The translations under genes were made by a program, and so were the position numbers. A DNA stretch of 64,000 nucleotides. It comes from Myxococcales bacterium. Lineage in GTDB: Bacteria; Myxococcota_A; Polyangia; Polyangiales; JADJMO01. The notes beneath the pieces were generated by a model that ran no database searches, had not been told where the DNA came from, and saw only the letters and a program-made list of their open reading frames with translations. The stretch covers positions 27,390-91,389 of the forward strand of contig JADJMO010000035.1 in the NCBI GenBank assembly GCA_016709545.1, given 5' to 3'. Numbering within the stretch: the first letter of the stretch is position 1; the number at the start of each line of letters is the position of its first letter. Of this stretch, positions 7,762 through 16,641 are shown in pieces.

Positions 7762-8376
7762 ATGGAGATGCGCCTCCCCATCCAGAGCCGCGCGCTCGCC
7801 ACGCGGGTGCGGATCGTCGAGGCCTCGGCCCAGCGTCTGGTCGAGGCGGGGCTCGCGGGCGCGGGCACCCCGGCCGTCGCGCAGGGGGCGGGGATGTCGC
7901 AAGGGGCGGTCTTCAAGCACTTCCCGACCAAGACCCACCTGCTCGCCGAGACGGTCGCCCACCTGCTGCGGGGGCTGGTGATCGCGTTCAAGACCGGCTT
8001 GCCCGGCGACGCCTCCCACGCCCCGCTCGAGGCCCGGGTCGAGGTGGGCGTGGCGTCGCTCTGGCGCGTGTTCCGCAGCGACGAGCTCCGCGCGGTGTTC
8101 GAGGTGTACGTCGTCGCGCGCACCGACCCGGCGCTCGAGGCGCTGCTCGAACCGGTGCTCGCCGCCCACCGCGCGCGCATCCACGAGGAGGCGCAGGCCC
8201 TGTTCCCCGAGCTCGCCTCGCACGCCGACTCCTCGCTCGTGATCGACGCCGTCGTCTACGCGATGCAGGGCGCCGCCGTCGGGCTGTTCGGCCCTGCGCT
8301 GCGCGACGACGCGCAGAACCTCGCCTTCTTCCGCCGCCTCGCCCTGCGCGAGCTCGCCCATCTCCTCTCGCAGTGA
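7762..8376 (+). CDS. TetR/AcrR family transcriptional regulator
   Basis: A 204-residue protein. Residues about 12-60 form the TetR helix-turn-helix (RVRIVEASAQRLVEAGLA, then MSQGAVFKHFPTKTHLL, the usual recognition-helix and Phe/Tyr-K-H-F-P segment). The remainder is the helical ligand-binding domain. It is followed 7 bases later by the sterol-desaturase-family gene, so both are probably one transcript, and it faces the phosphodiester-glycosidase-like gene. Its likely targets are its own operon and that divergent gene. The ligand is unknown; a lipid or sterol would suit the neighbour. Confidence 0.9.
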   Translation: MEMRLPIQSRALATRVRIVEASAQRLVEAGLAGAGTPAVAQGAGMSQGAVFKHFPTKTHLLAETVAHLLRGLVIAFKTGLPGDASHAPLEARVEVGVASLWRVFRSDELRAVFEVYVVARTDPALEALLEPVLAAHRARIHEEAQALFPELASHADSSLVIDAVVYAMQGAAVGLFGPALRDDAQNLAFFRRLALRELAHLLSQ

Positions 8377-8383
8377 GCCCCCG

Positions 8384-9253
8384 ATGTCCACGCTGATCTA
8401 CTTCTCGATCCCCGTCTTCTTGATCACGATGCTGGTCGAGGCGCTGTGGGCGCGGCGCGCGCTGCGCGAGGGCGCGGACATCCGCGGCTACGAGCGGCGC
8501 GACTCGGCGGCGAGCCTCGCGATGGGGCTCGGCAACGTCGGCATCTCCGCGATCACCAAGCTCGGGAGCCTCGCGGTGATGACGTGGATCTACCAGCACC
8601 GCCTGTTCACGCTGCCGACGACGGTGTGGTGGAGCTGGGTGCTGCTCTTCTTCGCCGAGGACTTCTGTTACTACTGGTTCCACCGCGCGAGCCACGAGGT
8701 ACGCCTGTTCTGGGCGGCGCACGTCAACCATCACTCGAGCAAGCACTACAACCTCTCGACCGCGCTGCGGCAGTCGTGGACCACGCCGTTCACCGCGCCG
8801 ATCTTCTGGTGGATCCTCCCGCTCCTCGGGTTCCACCCGCTGGCCGTGCTCACCCAGCAGGCGGTGAGCTTGCTCTACCAGTACTGGATCCACACCGAGT
8901 CGATCCGCACCCTCGGCCCGCTCGAGTGGGTGTTCAACACGCCGTCGCACCACCGCGTGCACCACGGCAAGAACCCCGAGTACCTCGACAAGAACTACGG
9001 CGGGATCCTCATCGTCTGGGACCGCCTGTTCGGGACGTTCGAGCCCGAGCGCGCGCGCGTCGAGTACGGGCTCACGAAGGACCTCGAGACGTTCCACCCG
9101 TTCCACATCGCCTTCCACGAGTGGGTCGCGATGGCCCGCGACGTGCGGCGCTCGAAGAGCCTGCGCGAGGCGCTGGGCCAGGTGTTCGGGCCACCGGGGG
9201 GTGCGCGCCGGGAGGAGGCGGTTGGGGAAGAGCGGGTCGCGCCGCAGGCCTAG
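8384..9253 (+). CDS. Sterol desaturase / fatty acid hydroxylase family membrane protein
   Basis: A 289-residue integral membrane protein with hydrophobic helices near residues 5-20, 45-70, 78-95 and 140-165. It carries the three His clusters of the diiron hydroxylase superfamily: HRASH, HVNHHS, and HHRVHH near residue 190. These bind two irons and use O2 to hydroxylate or desaturate an alkyl chain or sterol ring in the membrane. Length and motif spacing match bacterial ERG3-like proteins. The C-terminal 30 residues are Gly/Arg/Glu-rich and look non-conserved. It lies 7 bases downstream of the TetR gene in a probable operon; the substrate is not predictable. Confidence 0.9.
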   Translation: MSTLIYFSIPVFLITMLVEALWARRALREGADIRGYERRDSAASLAMGLGNVGISAITKLGSLAVMTWIYQHRLFTLPTTVWWSWVLLFFAEDFCYYWFHRASHEVRLFWAAHVNHHSSKHYNLSTALRQSWTTPFTAPIFWWILPLLGFHPLAVLTQQAVSLLYQYWIHTESIRTLGPLEWVFNTPSHHRVHHGKNPEYLDKNYGGILIVWDRLFGTFEPERARVEYGLTKDLETFHPFHIAFHEWVAMARDVRRSKSLREALGQVFGPPGGARREEAVGEERVAPQA

Positions 9254-9264
9254 GGTGTCGCGCG

Positions 9265-9926
9265 TTACTCGACGTAGAGCGCGAGGCCGGAGACGAAGAA
9301 GTCGTCACCGCCCGTGGTGCGGCGGCTCGCGACGACGAAGGTGAAGGAGGTCTCCTCGTGCTTGGTGACGAGGGTGGCTTCGGAGAGCTTCCAGCCCGTC
9401 TCCAGGGTGACGGCGGTCCACACCTCGCTGTCGCTCACGTCGCCCGCGTCGCCGGGGTGGTAGAGGCTCGCGAACACGGCGGGCGTGACCCCGGTGGGCG
9501 CGGTCGGGCTCTTGAACCAGCCGCGCAGGCGCAGCTTCGTGCCCACCGGGAAGGTGCGCTTGCCCTGGTAGCTGAGCCCACCGTACGCGCCGGTGGTCTG
9601 GACGTGCAGCGCCTGGCCACACGGGCCGGTGGAGAACTCCGTCGACGTGTCCCGGACACGCTCCACTCGGAGAGCCCGCTCGAGAAGTCTCCGTTCGGGA
9701 GGAGGTTCACGGGCCGAGCCACGCAGTCCCCCACGGCGCCGTCGCCCGCGGCGTCGGCGTCCGGCGCTCCCGAGTCTGCGCCCGCGTCGAGGGCGGTGGA
9801 GTCGCCCCCGGCGTCGGTGACGTCGCTGCTCGCGTCCACGCTCGGCGGGCCGACCGGGTCACCCTGACAGCCCGACCAAACGGGTGTGATTGCGAGGGCC
9901 ACGAGGAGCCCGGCCGGGGTTCGCAC
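9265..9926 (-). pseudogene. Frameshifted secreted lipoprotein, paralogue of the 9969-10694 gene
   Basis: The N-terminal part starts at GTG 9926 with a signal peptide and lipobox (SGCQGDPVG) followed by a D/A/G-rich linker, then reads NLLPNGDFSSGLSEWSVSG. The frame then changes: TSTEFSTGPCGQALHV onward continues in another frame to the stop at 9265. Adding one G in the GGG run (CCC at 9651-9653 on the plus strand) restores one frame. The result would match the neighbouring gene (SLSGWGITG, GPCGKGLHL), a lipoprotein with a carbohydrate-binding-like beta-sandwich (CBM4/9-like layout). Either a sequencing indel or a decayed duplicate; function unknown. Confidence 0.6.
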
Positions 9927-9968
9927 CGGTGCAGTCTAGCATCCCCACCGCCTGGGCGAGCCCTGCCG

Positions 9969-10694
9969 TCAATCGACGGTGACCGAGATGCCGGCCACGT
10001 AGAAGTCGTCGAACACGGCGTCGGAGCGGTTGCTCGTGATCAGCAAATCGAAGAAGGTCTCGTCGGCGTCGAGCGTGGAGGTCGCCTCCATCCACACCCA
10101 CGTGGGCTGCAGGTCCGCGTCGACGCCGATCTCCTTGCCGGCGACGTCGCCGCCGTCGACGGTGTGACCGAACCGCGCGGTCACCGCGGGCGGTGTGCCA
10201 CCGACCACCCCGTTGGCGTGGAACCACGCGCGGACGCGCACGACGCTGCCCTTCGGCCAGGCCCCCACGAAGTGACGCCGCACGTTCGCGTAGAGGGCAG
10301 TGCCGCGCAGGTGCAGCCCCTTGCCACACGGGCCTTCGATCACCGCGGGCGTGAAGCCCGTGATACCCCAGCCCGACAGGCTCTCGAGGCTCGGCACGAG
10401 GTTCTTGCCCGTCGGAACGCAGCCGCCGTCGAACGCGGCGTCGTAGGCGCCGAGATCCAGCGGGCCGTCGCCGAGGCTCGTGTCGACGCCACCGTCGCCG
10501 GCGCCCGTGTCCACCCCACCGTCGCCGAGGCTCGTGTCGACGCCACCGTCGCCGAGGCTCGTGTCGATGCTCGCGCTGTCCTTCGCGCCGTCCACGCTCC
10601 CGACGTCGTCGGCGGGTGGCGCGCCGACCGTGTCTCCGCGGCACGCCGCCGTCGAGAGCGGAGCGAGGAGCGCGAGGAGCAGGATCGGACGCAC
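9969..10694 (-). CDS. Secreted lipoprotein with repeat linker and beta-sandwich domain
   Basis: A 241-residue protein starting at GTG 10694. It has a signal peptide with Cys at about residue 18 (STAACRGD), a low-complexity linker that repeats DTSLGDGGV, and a C-terminal beta-rich domain (about 95-241) with GPCGKGLHL and a closing DAVFDDFYVAGISV. The ending resembles galactose-binding-like carbohydrate modules, in which a FDDF-type strand closes the sandwich; this is a fold-level guess. It is a tandem paralogue of the broken gene at 9265-9926, so the pair arose by duplication. Probably anchored outside the cell; partner unknown. Confidence 0.65.
   Translation of the reverse strand: MRPILLLALLAPLSTAACRGDTVGAPPADDVGSVDGAKDSASIDTSLGDGGVDTSLGDGGVDTGAGDGGVDTSLGDGPLDLGAYDAAFDGGCVPTGKNLVPSLESLSGWGITGFTPAVIEGPCGKGLHLRGTALYANVRRHFVGAWPKGSVVRVRAWFHANGVVGGTPPAVTARFGHTVDGGDVAGKEIGVDADLQPTWVWMEATSTLDADETFFDLLITSNRSDAVFDDFYVAGISVTVD
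10467..10574. repeat. Four tandem copies of a 27-base unit inside the lipoprotein linker
   Basis: The unit begins GTCGCCGAGGCTCGTGTCGA and is 27 bases long. Copies begin at 10467, 10494, 10521 and 10548; the second and fourth diverge. It encodes the D-T-S-L-G-D-G-G-V repeats of the lipoprotein linker. Being a multiple of three, copy changes keep the frame, so linker length can vary between strains. Confidence 0.85.
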
Positions 10695-10703
10695 GGCCGC
10701 AGT

Positions 10704-11636
10704 CTAGCGGCGTCGGCGGCAGGCAACGAGGTACATGGCGAGGACGACGAGCCCCCCCACATTCCCCCGCGCCCCTGCCGCGTGGCAACCACAATGGGTG
10801 AGCGCTTGCGGGGGCGGTGCCCGCGACAGCGGGGGCTCGACGCGCGTGCTGGAGGACGACGCGAGCGGGACGAGCGATGCCGGCGCGAGCATCGCCGTCG
10901 GCAGCGGGCAGTGGCGAGGGTGCGCGAGCAGCCAGTCGAGGATCGTCGCGGGTGCGGCGGTCGCGTGCACCGCGCTCCACTCGCCGGCGTGATTGGCCTT
11001 GGGGTGGAGGTCCCAGCGCACGTCGGCGCCGCACGCGAGGTACCGATCGCGGAGGCCGACCGCGAGGTGGTGGAGGGGGTTCGCGTCGCCCACCACGAAC
11101 AGCGCCGGCAGGTTGCATCGCGGGCACGCCTTGTCGCGGGGAGGGATTCCGCCCCCGAGGTGCGCCACCGCGGCGTAGCGACCACCGAGCGCTCCGGCCC
11201 ACCAGCCGAGGTACGAGGCGCCTCCCGACCAGCCGGCGAGGAAGATGCGGTCGGGATCGATGGCGTAGGTGGCCTCGATGGCCTTGACCTGGGACTCGAG
11301 CCACTGGGTCGGGTCGCCGCCCTCCCACTGCCACCACGAGCCCTCCACGCAGCCCTTGTCGGTGGGGCAGCGCGGGGCGAAGACCGCGATGCCGCGCTTG
11401 GCGGCCTCCTTGGCGAAGACGTCGGCGGCGCCGTGCACGTCGGGGCTCCCACCCCCTGCATCGCCGTGGAGCACCACCACGAGTGGCGCTGCGGCGTCGG
11501 CCGGCGGTGGATCGAGGACGCACCCCGCGCACGGGAACCCGACGCGGCGCTTGGCCGACGCCGCGCTCGTGATCGCGAGGCCGACGGCGAGCACGCCCAC
11601 GAAGAGGGCCTTGCTGCCCAGTGTGACGGCACGCAT
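10704..11636 (-). CDS. Secreted alpha/beta hydrolase (esterase/depolymerase-like) with MYXO-CTERM tail
   Basis: A 310-residue protein with an N-terminal signal peptide (about 1-28, ending ASA). The hydrolase core has the HGDAGGG oxyanion-type segment, the nucleophile elbow GWSGGASY and a late His (NHAGEW). This resembles the LpqC/PHB-depolymerase/dienelactone-hydrolase group. The last 30 residues (CGCHAAGARG, a hydrophobic helix, then CRRRR) are a MYXO-CTERM-type sorting signal, in which the Cys-containing motif is processed and the protein is retained at the cell surface. Substrate unknown. It is separated from the next lipoprotein gene by only 9 bases, same strand. Confidence 0.78.
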   Translation of the reverse strand: MRAVTLGSKALFVGVLAVGLAITSAASAKRRVGFPCAGCVLDPPPADAAAPLVVVLHGDAGGGSPDVHGAADVFAKEAAKRGIAVFAPRCPTDKGCVEGSWWQWEGGDPTQWLESQVKAIEATYAIDPDRIFLAGWSGGASYLGWWAGALGGRYAAVAHLGGGIPPRDKACPRCNLPALFVVGDANPLHHLAVGLRDRYLACGADVRWDLHPKANHAGEWSAVHATAAPATILDWLLAHPRHCPLPTAMLAPASLVPLASSSSTRVEPPLSRAPPPQALTHCGCHAAGARGNVGGLVVLAMYLVACRRRR

Positions 11637-11684
11637 CGAGAGAGAGACCCCGAACCCCGGCCGTCCTTGGCCGAGGTCCCCGGG

Positions 11685-14015
11685 TCACTCGGCGGCTTCT
11701 TCCTTCGGGCCGTCGTCGGTCTTCGGAGCGTCCTCGAGGGCGCAGGCCTTGAGCAGGAGCTCGGCCACGTCGAGCTGCTGGATCGACTCCTCCTTGTTCT
11801 CGGCCTTGAGGCCGTCGGTGATCATCGTCATGCAGAACGGGCACGCGGTGGCGATGGACTTGGCTCCCGTATCGAGGAGCTGCAGCGTGCGCTTCTTGTT
11901 GACGCGATCGGTGCCCTTTTCCTCCATCCACATCTGCGCGCCGCCGGCGCCGCAGCAGAGGCCCTTGTTCTTGTTCCCGTACTCGGCCTCGACGAGCTCC
12001 ACGCCCGGGATGGCGGTGAGGATCTCGCGGGGGGCGTCGTAGATCTCGTTGTAGCGGCCGAGGTAGCAGCTGTCGTGGTAGACGAGCTTCTCGGCGAGCT
12101 GCTTCTTGACCTTCAGCTTGCCCTCCTTGAGCAGGCCGAGGAGGTAGTCGGTGTGGTGCACGACCTCGAGCTTCGCGCCGAAGTCGGCGTACTCGTTGAG
12201 CAGTGAGTTGAAGCAGTGCGGGCAGGTCGTGATGACCTTCTTCTTGGCGACGCCGTACTGCTCGAACACGGCCACGTTCTGCTCCGCCAGCGTGGCGAAC
12301 AGGAACTCGTTGCCGGCGCGGCGGGCCGGATCGCCCGTGCAGCACTCCTCCTGGCCGAGGATCGCGAAGTCGACCTTGGCCGCCGCGAGCAGCTTGGCGG
12401 TGGCCCGCGCGATCTTCTTGGCGCGGTCGTCGTAGCTCGCCGCGCAGCCGACCCAGTAGAGCACCTCTGCCTCGCCGTGCTCGGCGAGGGTCTTGACGTC
12501 GAGGCCCTCGCTCCACGCCGCGCGATCGAGGCGGGAGAGGTTCCACGGGTTGCCGTTGGTCTCGAGGCCCTGGAACGGCCGCTGCAGCTCGTGCGGGAAC
12601 TCGCCACGGACCATGACGACGTTGCGGCGCATGTCGACGATCTTGTCGACGTAGGTGATCAGGACCGGGCACTGCTGCTCGCACGCGCGGCAGGTGGTGC
12701 ACGCCCAGATGACGTCGGGGTGGATGAGGCCGGTCGCCGGCTCGCTCGGGACGACGAGGTCCTTGGAGACGTACGCCTTGGGGGCCTCGGCGGCGGGGGG
12801 CTTCTTCTCCTCGCCCTCGGCCGCCGTCTCGGCGCCCTCGCTCGCGGCCGCCGGCCCATGCATCATGGCGCTGCGGGGGCCCTTCTCGAGGTCGAGGATC
12901 GGGCCCTCGTTCTCGTAGAGGTAGTTGCGCAGATCGAGGGTGAGCTGCTTCGGCGAGAGGAGCTTGCCGGTGAGGTTCGCGGGGCAGTTGTCGCTGCAGC
13001 GACCGCACTCGGTGCAGGTGTAGAAGTCGAGGACGTCCTTCCAGGAGTAGTGCTCGACGCGTCCGGCGCCGAAGCCCTCGCCGCCGATGGTGTCCTCGGC
13101 CGAGGTCACCGTGTCGAGGCGCTCCATGATGACCTCGGTCATCGGCTTGTCTTCACCGGTCTCGGCGTTCTTGGTCCGCTCGGCGATCGGGCGCAGGCGG
13201 CCCGGGGGGGTGAGGTCGGAGAAGAGGACGTTCGGGAACGACGTGAGGATGTGGAAGTGCTTCGAGTACGGCAGGATGTTGAGGAAGATCAGGACGAGCG
13301 ACGAGTGCGTCCAGAACCCGATCTGCGCGACGAGCACGAGCGCCTTGGGGGAGAGGCCCGCGAGGAGCATCGCCGCGGCGCTGCCGCCCGGCTCGAGCGC
13401 CTCGAAGTGGATCTGGCCGGTGCGCGCCTCGCGGGCCCGGTGCAGGACGAGCTTGTCGACGGTGCCGCGCAGCTCGTTGTCCAGCGCGCCGTAGGTGAAA
13501 TACTTCTGGTGCAGCACCATGGCGGCGCCGTTGTAGAAGATGTCGGCGAACATCATCGTCCAGATGATGCCGAGGATGAGGAACGCCTCGTTGCTCTGCG
13601 TGATGCGCGCGGGCTTCACCACGAGGCGCACGTAGAAGAAGTAGGCGACGCCCGCGATGACCGCGAGCGCGAACACGTCCTTGAGCAGGTTGTAGACCGT
13701 GCCGAGCGGCTGACCGACGCCGAGCACGAACAGCCCGAAGCCCGGGTCGAACCCGCGACCCCAGAGGATGAGCGTGTTCAGCAGGAGGACGAGGAACCCG
13801 AGGAACACCAGGTTGTGCGCGAGCCCCGCCGCCGGGTACTGGTGCATCTTGTTCTGGCCGAGCCAGACCCCGAGCGTGCGCTTCAAGCGGTCGCCCATCG
13901 AGTCGAAGCGCTCGACCGGCCCTCCGACCTGGAGGAGGCGGAAACGGCGGCTCGCCGACCACGCGAACGCAGCCAGGAGACCAACGATGATGGAGAGCAT
14001 CGCGATGGGGTTCAC
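11685..14015 (-). CDS. Membrane (Fe-S) oxidoreductase with NarI-like and CCG domains, EtfD-like
   Basis: A 776-residue protein. The first 270 residues hold about six transmembrane helices of the nitrate-reductase-gamma/HdrE type (probable b-haem). Two 4Fe-4S motifs follow (CTECGRCSDNCPA and CTTCRACEQQCPV), then two CCG-domain Cys clusters (ECCTGD, LCCGAGG). This architecture defines the EtfD/HdrDE-like family that passes electrons from electron-transferring flavoprotein (beta-oxidation) to the quinone pool at the membrane. An Ala/Glu/Lys-rich insertion sits between the two Fe-S motifs and a charged tail ends the protein. No etfAB lies in the window, so the electron donor is inferred from the family. 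Confidence 0.85.
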   Translation of the reverse strand: MNPIAMLSIIVGLLAAFAWSASRRFRLLQVGGPVERFDSMGDRLKRTLGVWLGQNKMHQYPAAGLAHNLVFLGFLVLLLNTLILWGRGFDPGFGLFVLGVGQPLGTVYNLLKDVFALAVIAGVAYFFYVRLVVKPARITQSNEAFLILGIIWTMMFADIFYNGAAMVLHQKYFTYGALDNELRGTVDKLVLHRAREARTGQIHFEALEPGGSAAAMLLAGLSPKALVLVAQIGFWTHSSLVLIFLNILPYSKHFHILTSFPNVLFSDLTPPGRLRPIAERTKNAETGEDKPMTEVIMERLDTVTSAEDTIGGEGFGAGRVEHYSWKDVLDFYTCTECGRCSDNCPANLTGKLLSPKQLTLDLRNYLYENEGPILDLEKGPRSAMMHGPAAASEGAETAAEGEEKKPPAAEAPKAYVSKDLVVPSEPATGLIHPDVIWACTTCRACEQQCPVLITYVDKIVDMRRNVVMVRGEFPHELQRPFQGLETNGNPWNLSRLDRAAWSEGLDVKTLAEHGEAEVLYWVGCAASYDDRAKKIARATAKLLAAAKVDFAILGQEECCTGDPARRAGNEFLFATLAEQNVAVFEQYGVAKKKVITTCPHCFNSLLNEYADFGAKLEVVHHTDYLLGLLKEGKLKVKKQLAEKLVYHDSCYLGRYNEIYDAPREILTAIPGVELVEAEYGNKNKGLCCGAGGAQMWMEEKGTDRVNKKRTLQLLDTGAKSIATACPFCMTMITDGLKAENKEESIQQLDVAELLLKACALEDAPKTDDGPKEEAAE

Positions 14016-14079
14016 GCGGTGCGTTGTAGGGTTCGGCGCGTGGGGGAGTCAACGCGCTGCGGCGCTCGAAAAGCCCGGC

Positions 14080-15660
14080 TCAGGTGCCCGCGCGACGGCC
14101 GGGCTCGCTCGGGGGACGCCAGGTCGGCATTGCGTCGACGGGCGGGTAGGCGGTGGTGATGGGCGGGGGGGCGGTCACCGCAACGGCCGTCATTTTGTGG
14201 CCACTGATCCGCAGGGTCGGTCCCCCGCGCTGGAACTGCATCCAGGTGCGCTCGAGGGGGGTGACGGCGGCGACGGGCAGGGCGTCGAACGCGAGGCCGA
14301 CGTGGAAGCCACGGACGGCCGGCCGCGTCCACGCGACGTGCGCGTGCAGATCGTAGAAGGCCTCCTCGAGCTGGATGGTCACGCAGAGGCGCGTGTTGGG
14401 CGCGAGCGCGTTGGCGCGCAGGATGCGGCACCCACCGGGCGAGAGGTCGACGAGGCCAGCCTGCTCGGTCGGGCCGAGGGTCTGCCCGCTGCCGTCGATC
14501 GGCCGGATCTCGATCATCGAGCCGGATGGAGCGCTCGCGCGGAAGCACTCGCGCTGCTCGTCACCGCCGCGCCGGACGCGGCGCGGGACGGGGATGAGGC
14601 TCTCGCGGGCCTGCTTGCCGCCGTTCAGCTGCTGCGAGAGGCGCAGGCTCGCGGGCCCACGCAGGCGAACGGTGACCGGTCCCTCGGCGAGCTCGAGGGC
14701 CATCGCGTCGCCGCGCACGCGCAGGCCGCCGCGATCGGCGTTGAGGACGAGGCCGGCGGGCGAACCCTCGGCGGTGATGCCGTCGACGACCACCCGCGCG
14801 TTCGAGACCGAGACCCGCACGGGGCGCAGCTCGCCCTTGGCCAGCTCGGCGACGACGGTCTCGATGATCTCGGTGCCCGTCGGGAGGGGCGCTCGCTTGC
14901 GCTCCTCGGCGCCGCCCTCGGTGACCACGGACAGGCGCTCGGTGAGCAGATCGCGGAGCGCTGGCGTCACGCCGTCCACGAGGAGCTCGCGGTCGCGGGT
15001 GACGATCGTGACCTGATCGGGGCGCGGTGTGCGCAGGGCGGACAGCTCGGCGAACAGGATGTCGAGCAGCTCGTCACGGTCGGGCAGGGTCAGGAGGATC
15101 CGCAGGCGCCGCGCGGTGCACAGCAGGGTCGAGGGGGTCAGCACGGTGGCGCTGCGGCCGACCCGCACGGGGAACAGGTTCACGGCGCGAGGGTCGGGGG
15201 GGCCGTCGAGGCGGAGCGAGAGGGCGTGGAGCAGCGGCCGCGCGCCGATGCCGTCGAAGCAGAGCTCCTCTTGCTCGGTGGCGATGCACACGACGGAGCG
15301 CTCCGCGTCCCAGGAAACCCTGCGGATCCGGTCGACGGGGACCTCGACGCGAGGGGCGTGACCGCGCAGCCGATCCTCTTCGGGCTCGAACACGAGCTCG
15401 TCGTGCACGAGCTTGATCTCGCCGCGCGCCGCCACGAGGTCGCGGCGGACGATGCGTCGCGCGGGCGCCTCGACGAGCGGGGCGTCGCTGCCCTGGGCGA
15501 TCTGCTGCGCCACGGTCTGCGCGTGGGCGGCCAGCGCCGCGACGCCGCGCAGGCTCCGGTGTCCGCGGCTGGTCTCCGCCCGGAACGCACCGTCGGGCGC
15601 GAAACGGTGGTGGGTCACCGTGTCGGCGATGCCGGGGAAGTCGCGGGAAGAGGCGGCCAT
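14080..15660 (-). CDS. PilZ-domain protein (possible c-di-GMP effector)
   Basis: A 526-residue cytoplasmic protein, no signal or membrane helix. The C-terminal region from about residue 390 contains the PilZ c-di-GMP signature: RECFR (RxxxR), then DLSPGGC (DxSxxG), and the strand HVAWTRPAVRGFHVGLAF. The first 370 residues are an unrecognised alpha/beta region. A Pro-rich tail follows the PilZ domain. ATG 15660 (MAASSRDF) is chosen because further upstream the frame is antiparallel to the next gene. PilZ proteins read c-di-GMP and act on motility, exopolysaccharide or development; both binding motifs appear intact, so binding is plausible. Confidence 0.8.
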   Translation of the reverse strand: MAASSRDFPGIADTVTHHRFAPDGAFRAETSRGHRSLRGVAALAAHAQTVAQQIAQGSDAPLVEAPARRIVRRDLVAARGEIKLVHDELVFEPEEDRLRGHAPRVEVPVDRIRRVSWDAERSVVCIATEQEELCFDGIGARPLLHALSLRLDGPPDPRAVNLFPVRVGRSATVLTPSTLLCTARRLRILLTLPDRDELLDILFAELSALRTPRPDQVTIVTRDRELLVDGVTPALRDLLTERLSVVTEGGAEERKRAPLPTGTEIIETVVAELAKGELRPVRVSVSNARVVVDGITAEGSPAGLVLNADRGGLRVRGDAMALELAEGPVTVRLRGPASLRLSQQLNGGKQARESLIPVPRRVRRGGDEQRECFRASAPSGSMIEIRPIDGSGQTLGPTEQAGLVDLSPGGCRILRANALAPNTRLCVTIQLEEAFYDLHAHVAWTRPAVRGFHVGLAFDALPVAAVTPLERTWMQFQRGGPTLRISGHKMTAVAVTAPPPITTAYPPVDAMPTWRPPSEPGRRAGT

Positions 15661-15731
15661 CTTCTGTTCGGTGGAACGGCCCTCGGAGAGGGGGCTTGAG
15701 GGCCACGAGCCCCGACATGGAAGGAGGGCTC

Positions 15732-16577
15732 TCACCCGGCGCAGGCGCGCAGGGTGTTCTCGTGGATCTGGAGGACCGGCTCGATCCCGCCCCGCGCGTC
15801 GCGCTGGTAGCCCCCGGCCAGGTTCCAGGCGACCGGGAGGCCGAGGGCCCGCGCCTCCCCGAAGACGATCGCGTCGCGGCGCGCGAGCTCGTCGGTGGTG
15901 AGGAAGCCGCCGAGCGGATCGTCGACGTGGGGGTCGGCGCCGGCCTGGTAGAGGAGCACGTCGCACCCTCGGAAGGCGCGCACCAGCTCGGGCAGGGCCG
16001 ACAGGAACGGGGCCGCGTCCTCGCGGGCGCCGAAGCGGGCCCCGATGGTCACGTGCTGCACGAACCCGCGGAGGCCGAGGCGATCCAGGATCTCGTCGGT
16101 GCCGTCGCCGTAGTGCATGTCGCAGTCGAGGATCCCGACGCGCACCCCGGGGCGCTCGGCGTGCAGCGCCGCGGCGGTCACGACGAGTCCGTTGAACGTG
16201 CAGAAGCCGGCGCCGTGGTCCCATGCGGCGTGATGGAAGCCGGAGCAAGGCGCGCAGGTGACTCGCTGGCAAGCGAGGGCCGCCCTCGCCGCGGAGAGCA
16301 TGGCCCCCGAGGTGAACGGTAGCGAGCGGGCGACGTCGGCGCGCCGGTTGCCGAAGCCGTTGTCGCGCCGGCCCGCGAGGACCTCGCGTACGTACGAGGG
16401 CGCGTGGGCGCGGGCGAGGTCTCCCTCGGTGACGGGGTCCGGTCGTGCCACGACGACGGGGAGCCCGCGGTCGAGGAACCGCGCGACCACCGCCGCGGGC
16501 TTGGCCGCGCTCGGGGAGTAGGAGGCCGCGTCGGCGACCATCTCGGGGCAGAAGTAGACGGGGACGGGGTCGGCCAT
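15732..16577 (-). CDS. Histone-deacetylase-like zinc amidohydrolase
   Basis: A 281-residue protein of the arginase/deacetylase fold. It has the catalytic His pair in SGFHHAAWDHG, the zinc-ligand segment GILDCDMHYGDGT (DxDxHxGxG), and the late ligand region LLYQAGADPHVDDPLGG. Bacterial members deacetylate acetylpolyamines, acetoin-pathway targets or lysines. It is slightly short for the family (usually 300-370), lacking an N-terminal extension, but all core motifs are present. ATG 16577 (MADPVPVYFCPEM) is preferred over an upstream GTG because it begins right at the conserved first strand. It is divergent from a LysR regulator 64 bases away, which may control it. Confidence 0.88.
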   Translation of the reverse strand: MADPVPVYFCPEMVADAASYSPSAAKPAAVVARFLDRGLPVVVARPDPVTEGDLARAHAPSYVREVLAGRRDNGFGNRRADVARSLPFTSGAMLSAARAALACQRVTCAPCSGFHHAAWDHGAGFCTFNGLVVTAAALHAERPGVRVGILDCDMHYGDGTDEILDRLGLRGFVQHVTIGARFGAREDAAPFLSALPELVRAFRGCDVLLYQAGADPHVDDPLGGFLTTDELARRDAIVFGEARALGLPVAWNLAGGYQRDARGGIEPVLQIHENTLRACAG

Positions 16578-16641
16578 GTCCTCGAGAGTGCGTCTCTGGA
16601 CTTGCCTCGACCATGCAGGAGGCTGCACACTTCATGACTCG

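Noticed and set aside
4301..7981. A 1226-codon open frame on the plus strand opposite the glycosidase-like gene
   Set aside because: Antisense artefact of high GC content: composition is Arg/Ala/Gly/His/Val-rich without domains, and the minus strand has clear motifs and a terminator.
16614..16627. TGCA-N6-TGCA between the LysR and deacetylase starts as a LysR box
   Set aside because: Only 4-base arms, spacing does not match T-N11-A, and the sequence is expected by chance.
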